DNA from: Manihot esculenta
Taxonomy: Eukaryota; Streptophyta; Magnoliopsida; Malpighiales; Euphorbiaceae
DNA: 64,000 nt
Assembly: GCF_001659605.2 (NCBI RefSeq)
Contig: NC_035170.2
Span: 8,315,001 to 8,379,000, forward strand
Direction: 5' to 3'
Shown here: piece after piece, positions 55,985 through 64,000 of the stretch
Layout of the letters: each line of letters starts with the position of its first letter
Numbering within the stretch: position 1 is the stretch's first letter
Made by a program: the position numbers and the translations under genes
The notes under the pieces: generated by a model
What the model was told of the DNA's origin: nothing
The model's database searches: none
The model's input: only the letters and a program-made list of their open reading frames with translations

Positions 55985-58253
55985 TGTAATACCCGGCTAG
56001 ACTCCGGTATCGAAATTCCTACCGTCCGGTGGAATCTCGGATGTCGGAAGCCTCTAGTAGGGTAGAAACATGTTTTCATAAAATGTTATAAGGCATTTCA
56101 TGGTTTTAAGTATGAAAAATTAAATGAGTTTTTGCATGAAAAGTCCTTGGAGGAAAACCCAGGTTCGGCCGCCGAAAGTCAAGTTCGGCCGCCGAACATG
56201 CATGCGTTTTGGAGGCACGTTAGGCCCCCGAAAGCATGAGTGAGGGAAGACCAGGTTCGGCCGCCGAAAGTCAAGTTCGGCCGCCGAACATGACATGCAT
56301 GCGGAAGCACTTTCGGCCCTCGAACGTGGCCTGGCCAGCCACCTATAAAAGGGTCACTTAGCCGAAATGGGCGAGCTTTCTCCCATTTTCGGCCACAGCT
56401 AGCTTCCGACCTCCCTCTCCCCAGATCTAGTGTTCTTTCTTCAAATCTCCTCCATTTTTCTTGAGTTTTCACCTCACATTGCAAGTTTTGAGCATTTAAG
56501 ACAAGTTTTGGAGCTTTGGGAACTCAGGAGCTCATTTGCTTGGATCTCCGAGTTTAGGTCATCTCTCTCTCGATCTTCAAGAGGTAAGAGCCGATCTTAA
56601 GCTCATTGTATGTTTTAAGTAAGTTTTAAGTGATTTTATGGGGTAGAAATGCATGTGTAGGTTTTTAGTGAGTGATGGATGATTTTTGAGTTTATGCAAA
56701 TGTGGCTTGCAAATGCTTGTGTATGTGTGTTGTAGTTGGGGTTTAAGGTAGTTTGAGACCCCTAGGAGCTTGTATGCATGTTTTGGTTGAGTTATTTGCA
56801 TGTTGGAAGAGTTAGGAGGCAAATGTGCATAAAGGAGCCAAGTTTCTGCCCTTTGGCAGAAACCAGGTTCGGCAGCCGAAGGCACTTTCGGCCGCCGAAC
56901 ATGGCTGGGGAGGCAGGCCTTTCGGCTGCCGAAGTTGCCCCCGAAAGGAGACTTTCGTCTCTGTCTGGGACTTTCGGCCGCCGAAGGTGCCGCCGAACCT
57001 ATCTGACTTTCGGCTCTGGAGGGACTTTCGGCCGCCGAACCTGCCGCCGAAAGTGCCCTGTTCAGCCATTTCTTGCATGTTTTTATGTAGTTGTTTTATG
57101 ATGTTTTAGGGGGTTTTTGGGGAGTATATTAGAGTTATGTTTATGTATGTTTGGTCCCTCATTGGAGTCCACCTGTGTAGGTTCGGACCCGAGGAACCGA
57201 GGACCCCAGCAGTGAGCTAGCTGCTACAGAGTTTGTCAGAGCTAGCCAGAGGTGAGTGGAATAAACTTTAAGTTTAAAATAAATGAAATATGAATTTTGA
57301 GCATGATCCATGCATCATGAATGCCATGAGATATAGTAGGTTGTTTGCATTAGTATTCACGAATATGTTGCATTGCATTTATGATGTTGATGTGGATTGG
57401 TCATTGGATGATCCTTTAGTCCTCATATGATATGATGATGTTATGGCATGATATGGTATGGAAGTCCAGGTTGCACCCATTCTACGTCCCTGGCACGATG
57501 TAAGAGGAAGTCCAGGTTGTACCCATTCTACGTCCCTGGCACAGTTGGACTGTATGATATGTTATGTTATGTTAAGAGAAAGACCGGTTGTACCCATTCT
57601 ACGTCCCGGCACAGTTGGACTATGTAGAGGACTATAGGTGACAATACCACCCGAGATGTGATTTGTTGTGATGTGTTGCATTTCATGAAAGCATGAAATT
57701 TTAATATATGATTTCACTATTCTGCTCACTGGGCTTTGTAGCTCACCCCTCTCCCCTAACCCCAGATGTGCAGGTACAGGGTAGACCAGGAGGTTAGCCA
57801 GAGTTTTGAAGTATGTTTATGTAATAGTTAGATTGTGGACATGACAATTGTACTATGATGTAATGTAAGAGATTACAGTATGTTATGTAATGAGGTATAT
57901 TGAGGTTATAGATGTGCTTGACCCTATGAGTATTGTAATCCCTTGTTGATGCATGATCTTAGATATTTGATGATACAGATGTTAGCCAACTCAACACATG
58001 TATATCGCCCATTGGGGCATTGATGAGATCCCACTGAGGGGTCAAGTTTATGATTATGTTAGTGCATGCACAGGTTGAGTTTGGTGTATGAGGAATGAAT
58101 GAAAGAAAAGTTTTAATTTTTATGTATGATTGTTGATCATGTATGGGATTAAACAGGTTTACAGGTTACATGTCAGGCTTGCTACGGGTCCCGGCGGCCT
58201 TAAGTCGACCCGGATCCTAGCGCTGGTAGCGGTCTGATTTTCGGGTCATTACA
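55985..58253 (+). mobile_element. Tekay-like element A, 5' LTR
   Basis: TGTAATACCCGGCTAGACTC ... TTTTCGGGTCATTACA, 2269 bp. It contains TATAAAAG (56344-56351), splice-donor word GAG/GTAAG (56584), about ten TTCGGCCGCCGAA-type palindromes in two clusters, and three copies of a ~55-bp tandem unit (caggttgtacccattctacg, at about 57463-57615). It is followed by a primer site and gag, so it is a real 5' LTR and not a solo LTR. The presumed left target duplication is TGAAG (55980-55984); its partner lies outside the window. Confidence 0.93.
56344..56351 (+). promoter_or_regulatory. TATA box of LTR A
   Basis: TATAAAAG in context CCAGCCACC-TATAAAAGGG, 240 bp before the splice-donor word. Confidence 0.75.
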
Positions 58254-58516
58254 AAATGGTATCAGAGCCCTAGGTTCATATGGTCGGACCTAGAGTGTCG
58301 GGCTCATAGATGTTATAGAAGGTCAAGCACAATAGGAAGATCATGTCCACTAGGATAGGATGTGGAGTCCTGTCTTGCATGATGATGTGAAATGCCATGA
58401 CTTTATGCATGTGCATTAATGATATGCTATGCTATGTGATGTATGTGATGAGGGTTCATGTGTGCCCACATGAACCATATGATGCTAATGCTTGCTTGAT
58501 GTGTACTGTTTTTCAG
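56584..58516 (+). other. predicted leader intron of element A
   Basis: Donor TTCAAGAG/GTAAGAG at 56584 in the LTR; acceptor TGTACTGTTTTTCAG/ ending at 58516, 8 nt before the gag ATG at 58525. Length 1933 bp. It would remove most of R/U5 and the primer site from the gag mRNA. Inferred from consensus signals and from the same arrangement in element B; no transcript evidence. Confidence 0.5.
58257..58268 (+). promoter_or_regulatory. primer-binding site, tRNA-iMet type (element A)
   Basis: TGGTATCAGAGC, complementary to the 3' end of initiator tRNA-Met, 3 bp after the LTR end. Confidence 0.9.
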
Positions 58517-58524
58517 AAAACAGG

Positions 58525-59621
58525 ATGAGAGGAACTCGTCGATCTGCACGATTGACTGGAGTGCCACCTGAGGATGAGGGCACGAGCGCCCGTCCTCCTA
58601 CGTTGCCTAGGGCAATGTCTTGTAGAGCCAACAGAGAAAGGGTGTCAAGGGACCCTAGAAGGTCTTTTGATGTTAGCAGAAGGGGGACAGATAGAGGAGG
58701 AAGTTCTTCAGATGTGAGGGAGGTTACAGAAGAGGATCAGAGGAGGGATGGGAACCTGGATGTAAGCATGGAGGAAGAGGGGACAGGGGAATCTCAGGGA
58801 GGCGTTCAGGCCTCGGGGTATGGTTTTCCACCCCATTATCCACCCTTCCCACAGGGTTCAGGGTATCCGATGGGAGGTACCTCGAATTACTCCAGCTTTA
58901 ACCCCTACCCTACCTACATGCCTTATCCACCTTTCTATCCACCCTAGACACAGTACCCAGCTTATCCACCCTCACCTTTCTATCCGAACCCGGCAAACCC
59001 CGCTTTGGGGAATGCTGCACCTCCACCTCCACCACCTACAGAACCAGCAGCCCCAGTTACTCAACCTCCTAGACCTAGCTCAGCTGATGGGAGCAAGGTA
59101 AAGATGACAGATTACCTCAAGCTGGATGCTCCCAAATACGAGTCAGGGGATGACCCCTTTGAGTATCTGAGAGTGGTGAAGACAATCACTGATGAGCTAG
59201 GGGCTAGTGACAGCAGGGCCATTCAGATGGCAGGGTTCACCTTAAAGTGCAAGAAGGCACGGGAATGGTTCAAGTGTTATGTGGACCCGAGGCTAGACGG
59301 TATGACATGGGAAGAATTTGCGAATGAGTTCGCTGGATGGGCTTTTCCAGACAGTTCCAGAGAACTGAAGATGATTGAGTTTGAGCAACTGAGGCAGTCA
59401 GAGCACATGGGTGTAGAGGAGTTCACGGATAAATTCTTGGAGCTATTGCCTTTTTCAGGGCAAGCTCTAGATACAGATACAAAGAAAGCCAAGAGGTATG
59501 TTATGAAGCTGCATTCCAGGTACTCCTCGTTGATTCAGTCAACTGAGAGAGAAAGTTTCCACACTGTGGTGGATATAGCTCGAAGAATGGAGGCAAGTGC
59601 TATAGTTGAGGGGTCAGTGAA
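58525..59621 (+). pseudogene. Tekay-like gag of element A, interrupted
   Basis: Starts MRGTRRSARLTGVPPEDEG. An Arg/Ser-rich and then Pro/Tyr-rich N-terminus is followed by the gag domain (MTDYLKLDAPKYESGDDPFE to AIVEGSVN). One in-frame TAG at 58945-58947 interrupts the Pro/Tyr-rich part. The frame then stays open until element B inserts at 59622. Compared with B, the gag domain is well conserved, so the copy was probably functional before the stop and the insertion. Confidence 0.9.
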
Positions 59622-61830
59622 TGTAATACCCGGCTAGACTCCGGTATCGGAATCCCTACCGTCCGGTGGGACCTCGGATGTCGGAAACCTCTAGAAGGGT
59701 AAAACTATGATTTTATGAAATGTTTTCATGTATTTCATGTTTTTAAGTAAGAAATTAAATGAGTTTTTGCATGAAAAATCTTTGGAGGAAAACCCAGGTT
59801 CGGCCGCCGAACTCCGAAGTTCGGCCGCCGAACATGCATGCTTTCGGAGGGACTTTAGGCGCCCGAAAATTTTGAGTGAGGGAAATGCAGGTTCGGCCGC
59901 CGAACTCCAAGTTCGGCCGCAGAACCTTGCATGCATGCGGAGGCACTTTCGGCCCCCGAACGTGGCCTGGCCAGCCACCTATAAAAGGGGCACTTAGCCG
60001 AAATGGGAGAGTTTTCTCCCATTTTCAGCCGCAACGAGCCTCCGACCTCCCTCTCCCAAATCTTGTGTTTTTCCTTCAATCCCCACCATTTTCTTCGAGT
60101 TTTAAGGTTCCACAAAAGTTTTTGAGTGTTTTTAAGCAAGTTTGGAGCTTGGAAGCCTTGGAGCTAAATCCCTCCATTTTCCGAGCTAGGGTCGTTCTTC
60201 CTCTAGATCTTCAAGAGGTAAGCTTCGATCTATGCTTCTTTTATGTTTTATGAAAGTTTTATGCAAGTTGATGGGGTAGAATGCATGTTTAGGCTTGTTG
60301 TTAGGTTTATGGGTTTATGTTGTGATTTGAACAATGTATGTTGGAAATGTGTTGTTTGAAGTGTTGTAGTTGGGGTATATTATAGTTTGAGACCCCTAGG
60401 TGTGATGTATGATGTGTATGCATGTGTAGAAACAAGTTTATGCATGTTTTGAGGCGTTTTGGAGGCTGTGGACACAAGGGAGCCAAGTTTCTGCCCTTCG
60501 GCAGAAACTCAGGTTTGGCCGCCGAAGTGACTTTCGGCCGCCGAACCCCCTTGTGGAGGCAGTTTCGGCTGCCGAAGCCTGCCCCCGAAACTCAAGTTTC
60601 GTCTCTGTCTGGGAGGTTCGGCCGCCGAAAGTGCCGCCGAACCTGCATGACTTTCGGCTGCAGAGGGACTTTCGGCCGCCGAACCTGCCGCCGAAAGTGC
60701 CCTGTTCAGCAATTTCTTGCATGTTTTCATGTGATGTTTTCAGGATGTTTTAGGGGGTTTTTGGGGAGTATTTTAGAGTCATGATCATGTATGTTTGGTC
60801 CCTCATTTGAGTCCACCTGTGTAGGTTCGGACCCGAGGAACCGAGACCCCCAGCAGTGAGCCAGCTACTTCAGAGTCTCTTCAGAGCTAGCCAGAGGTGA
60901 GTGGAATAAACTCTAAGTTTTAAAGCAAATTAATGAAATGTTTTAGCATGATTCACGCATCATGAATGCCATGAGCTATATTAGGTTGCTTGCATTAGAA
61001 TTCACGAATATGTTGCATTGCATACTTTGATGTTGATGTGGATGAATGTTGGATGATCCATTAGCCCTTGTATGTCATGATAGCCTATGTGAGTCCAGGT
61101 GTGCCTGCTACGGCTCTACGCCCCTGGCACTATGACTGATTATGGAAGTCCGGGTGTGCCTGCTACGGCTCTACGCCCCCGGCATGTATAAGTAAGAAAG
61201 ATAGGGGCTAAATGGTGACAAGTTCATCCTTGTTGTGAAATGTTTGTGTTATGGCGCATACATGAAAGCATGATTTAAATTGATGTTTTATTATTCTACT
61301 CACTGGGCTCTAGTAGCTCACCCCACTCCCTTTATCCCCAGAGTTGCAGGTACAGGATAGATCGGGAAGTCGGCTAGAGTGAAGTTAAGTCATGTATGTT
61401 GTAATAGATAGTAGTGGACATGAACATGATGTAATGAGCACTTATGACCATGTAATGTAATTAATGATTTGATGATGTATTGAGGATTATAGTAGTGCTT
61501 GACCTAGAGGTGTGTGAATCCCCATTATGTACAGAGTATTTAATGAGTAATGATGTTAATGACCATGATTATCCAAGCTGATATGTATGATGATGATACC
61601 CCATTGGAGTATTTGATGAGGACTCCAGTGTGGGGTTTATGTATGATTTTGTGCATGCACAGGTTTTGCTTGGATAAGAGAAAAGAAAATTTTTTACAGA
61701 TCATGCATATGTTGTTATGTATGGGATTCCACAGGTTACAGGAGGTATGTAGGCTTGCTACGGGTCCCGGCGGCCTTAAGCCGATCTGGATCCTAGCGCC
61801 GGTAACGGGTCGGATTTCCGGGTCGTTACA
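59622..61830 (+). mobile_element. Tekay-like element B, 5' LTR, nested in gag of A
   Basis: TGTAATACCCGGCTAGACTC ... TTCCGGGTCGTTACA, 2209 bp. It begins inside the gag frame of A; the likely left target duplication is GTGAA (59617-59621). TATAAAAG at 59980-59987, splice donor at 60218, double upstream palindrome module as in A, two copies of the ~57-bp 'tgcctgctacggctctacgcc' unit (61093-61185). Followed by a primer site and an open gag-protease frame. Confidence 0.93.
59980..59987 (+). promoter_or_regulatory. TATA box of LTR B
   Basis: TATAAAAG in context CCAGCCACC-TATAAAAGGGG, 238 bp before the splice-donor word. Confidence 0.75.
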
Positions 61831-62092
61831 GAGTGGTATCAGAGCCCTAGGTTCATATGGTCGGACCTAGAGTGTCGGGCTCATAGATGTTCTAGAAGGT
61901 CAAGCACACTGGGAAAATCATGTCCACTAGGATAGGATGTAGAGTCCTGTCTATATGATGATATGATATGCCATGATGATATGCATGTGCATAAATGCTA
62001 TGATGTGATGCTATGTATGTGATGAGGGTTCATGTGTTTCCACATGAACCATATGATGCTAATGATTGCTTATACTATGTGCTGTTTTTCAG
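60218..62092 (+). other. predicted leader intron of element B
   Basis: Donor TTCAAGAG/GTAAGCT at 60218; acceptor GTGCTGTTTTTCAG/ ending at 62092, 8 nt before the gag ATG at 62101. Length 1875 bp. Same signals and same 8-nt spacing as in element A. Confidence 0.5.
61834..61845 (+). promoter_or_regulatory. primer-binding site, tRNA-iMet type (element B)
   Basis: TGGTATCAGAGC, 3 bp after the LTR end, as in element A. Confidence 0.9.
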
Positions 62093-62100
62093 AAGATAGA

Positions 62101-64000
62101 ATGAGAGGAACTCGTCGATCTGCACGATTGACTAGAGTGCCACCTCAGGACGAGGGCGCTGATGCCCGTCCTCCAGCATTGCCTAGGGCAATGTCCAGTA
62201 GGTCCAACAGAGACAGAGTAGCTAGAGACCCTAGAAGGTCTTTGGATCTGGGTAGAAGCAGATCAGTAAGGGGAACAGTGCAGGGAGGAATGTCTGAGGA
62301 TATGGAAGTAGATCAGAGGAGGGATGGCAGTCTCGGTGTGAGCATGCCGGAAGAGGGCATGGGAGAATCAGAAAGAGGCATTCAGGCCTCGAGTTATGTC
62401 CAGCCACATCACTACCCACCCTATTCACACCATCCAGGGTATTCGATGGGAGGTACATCGGATTACCCCAGTTTTAGCCCTTATCCTCCACATATGCCAT
62501 ACCCACCTCACTACCCACCATACTCTCAGTACCCCACGTACCCACCTCCACCTCCCTATACCAGTACAACAAACCCTACCCCAGGGGATGTTGCACCTCC
62601 ACCACCACCAGTACCTACTGTCCCGGAAACACAAGTACCCAAACCTACCTCATCTGGAGGGAGCAAGGTCAAGATGACCGATTACATGAAGTTGGGTGCT
62701 CCTCAGTACAGAGCAGGCGATGACCCATTTGAGTATCTGAACAGGGTCAAGACTATTACAGATGAGATAGGGGCTGATGACAGTAGAGCCATTCAGATGG
62801 CTGGGTTCACACTGGAGTGCAAGAAGGCACGTGGTTGGTTTAAGAACTATGTGAATCCGAGAGCGGACAGTATGTCCTGGGAGGAGTTCGCAAATGAGTT
62901 TGCAGGATGGGCTTTCCCTGCGAGCTCTAGAGAGCAGAAGATGATAGAATTCGAGCAGTTGAGGCAGACTGATCAGATGAGTGTGGAGGAGTACACAGAC
63001 AGGTTCCTGGAGTTGTTGCCATATGCTGGGCAGAATTTGGACACAGATCAAAAGAAGTCAAGTAGATATATTATGAGGCTGCACTCCAGGTATTCCTCTT
63101 TGATACAGTCAGCAGAGAGGGAGAGTTTCCATGCCATAGTGGATATGGCTAGGAGAATGGAGGCTTGTGCCATCGTTGAGGGGAAGGTAAAACAGTCAGT
63201 GGCACAGTCTTCTGGTTCCAAGACCCCAGGTGGGGAAAGGTTAGACTCTTCTTCTCTGAGTGCAGCAGTTGCAGGCAGTAAGAAGTGGGACAGAGGCCAC
63301 AGGAAATCTAAGAAGAATAAGTTCTGGAACAAGATCAAGTCAGGTCTGGGTTTAGGCAGTGGCTCAAGCTCTGGCGCAGAGGTTACAGCATGTATGAGAT
63401 GTGGGAGACCACACAAGGGAGTATGTCTGGCAGGGACAAACACATGTTTCAGATGCGGACAGGCGGGTCATTTGGCTCGAGACTGTCCTAGAGCAGTCTT
63501 TGCAGCACCGTCTCAGCAGACAGCCTCCGGCAGTGTGGTGCAGCCAGTAGCTCCAGCCGCAACACAGGCCAGTGGCAGAGGCAGAGGGAGAGGGTCAGCC
63601 TCTTCATCAGCAGGATACAGAGGTGAAGGTCCATCAGCTCCGGCACGGATCTTCACTATGACTCAGCAGGAGGCCAACACATCCAACACCGTGGTGGCAG
63701 GTAATCTCATCATTGGTTGTTCTGATGTGTATGCCTTAATGGACCCGGGTGCATCTCATTCTTTTATTGCTCCGAGAGTCGTGGAGAGGGTAGGATTGAT
63801 GGTCTCTGGGTTAGAGTGTCCCCTATGGGTCAGTGGACCCAAGTGTGACCCGTCAGTGGCAGAGGCAGTCTGCCAATGTAGTCCAGTTTTCATAGAGGGA
63901 AGATGCCTTTCCGCCGACCTTGTGGTTCTAGATTTGACAGATTTTGACGTCATTCTAGGGATGGATTGGTTATCGACCCATGGTGCTACCTTGGACTGTA
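62101..64000 (+). CDS. Tekay-like gag-protease polyprotein of element B (runs off the window)
   Basis: Open without a stop from ATG 62101 to the window end (633 codons seen). Residues 1-25 MRGTRRSARLTRVPP are basic; 100-180 are Pro/Tyr/His-rich; the gag domain runs from about 190 to 360 (MTDYMKLGAPQY, AGFTLECKKARGWFKNYV, FANEFAGWAFP, EYTDRFLELLPYAG). Two knuckles follow: CMRCGRPHKGVC (431) and CFRCGQAGHLARDC (449-462), the second a regular CX2CX4HX4C. The protease begins near 530 with ALMDPGASHSFI (catalytic Asp 548, Pro in place of Thr/Ser, a variant seen in plant gypsy elements) and VILGMDWLSTHGA. RT, RNase H, integrase and a chromodomain, expected for the chromovirus Tekay lineage, would lie beyond the window. 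The uninterrupted frame suggests a recent insertion. Confidence 0.93.
   Translation, partial: MRGTRRSARLTRVPPQDEGADARPPALPRAMSSRSNRDRVARDPRRSLDLGRSRSVRGTVQGGMSEDMEVDQRRDGSLGVSMPEEGMGESERGIQASSYVQPHHYPPYSHHPGYSMGGTSDYPSFSPYPPHMPYPPHYPPYSQYPTYPPPPPYTSTTNPTPGDVAPPPPPVPTVPETQVPKPTSSGGSKVKMTDYMKLGAPQYRAGDDPFEYLNRVKTITDEIGADDSRAIQMAGFTLECKKARGWFKNYVNPRADSMSWEEFANEFAGWAFPASSREQKMIEFEQLRQTDQMSVEEYTDRFLELLPYAGQNLDTDQKKSSRYIMRLHSRYSSLIQSAERESFHAIVDMARRMEACAIVEGKVKQSVAQSSGSKTPGGERLDSSSLSAAVAGSKKWDRGHRKSKKNKFWNKIKSGLGLGSGSSSGAEVTACMRCGRPHKGVCLAGTNTCFRCGQAGHLARDCPRAVFAAPSQQTASGSVVQPVAPAATQASGRGRGRGSASSSAGYRGEGPSAPARIFTMTQQEANTSNTVVAGNLIIGCSDVYALMDPGASHSFIAPRVVERVGLMVSGLECPLWVSGPKCDPSVAEAVCQCSPVFIEGRCLSADLVVLDLTDFDVILGMDWLSTHGATLDC

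Noticed and set aside
56179..57109. ORFs with SAAE/FGGR residues on both strands
   Set aside because: Same palindrome artefact in LTR A; also at 59691-60784 in LTR B.

Overview
The window is a piece of a plant (eudicot) nuclear chromosome. The evidence is AT-rich DNA with large introns, a seven-exon ESCRT gene whose exons match the plant VPS60/CHMP5 family, and plant-type transposable elements of nearly every class. The GC-rich long terminal repeats (LTRs) beginning TGTAATACCCGGCTAG remind me of Euphorbiaceae genomes such as cassava or rubber tree. That is an impression from memory, not a result.

Only two ordinary host genes are supported. VPS60/CHMP5 lies on + (5248-13998, 7 exons, 237 codons). 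A single-exon GT14-type glycosyltransferase lies on - (38220-39254). The rest is transposon, viral relic or AT-rich spacer.

Left part (1-5.2 kb): a shredded Ty1/copia element (reverse transcriptase scrap plus LTR) and AT-rich spacer. 5.2-14.2 kb: VPS60, with a Stowaway-like MITE in intron 3 and a ~150-bp repeat on both sides of its last exon. 14.2-25.1 kb: a decayed LINE (~16873-25089) split by a 975-bp hAT-like element (8-bp target-site duplication, TSD) and by a ~5.9-kb Mutator-like element. The Mutator-like element carries a broken plant-mobile-domain gene, a ~230-bp x ~7 tandem array and a 507-bp tandem duplication.

25.1-33.5 kb: a rearranged endogenous caulimovirid on - (order MP-CP-PR-RT-RH-ORF2-promoter), all reading frames broken, with a ~240-bp inverted copy of its movement-protein region at the left end. 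33.5-41.2 kb: AT-rich spacer with a large palindrome, the GT14 gene and a ~1-kb foldback element.

41.2-64 kb: a cluster of LTR retrotransposons. It holds two 2134-bp solo LTRs of one Ty3/gypsy Tekay-like family in opposite orientations, each with a perfect 5-bp TSD; a LINE relic; a decayed Athila-like element on - (48918-55984); and two further Tekay-like copies on +. These form a nest: Tekay A (LTR 55985-58253) sits in the Athila 5' LTR, and Tekay B (LTR 59622-61830) sits in the gag of A. B has an uninterrupted gag-protease frame from 62101 to the window edge, so it looks young.

The signal I find least explained by known annotation is in the Tekay-like family. All four LTRs keep a TATA box and, 230-241 bp downstream, a consensus 5' splice donor (GAG/GTAAG). 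A pyrimidine-rich acceptor (GTTTTTCAG) lies exactly 8 nt before the gag ATG in both internal regions. This suggests a ~1.9-kb leader intron that removes most of the LTR, the primer-binding site and an array of GC-rich TTCGGCCGCCGAA palindromes from the gag mRNA.
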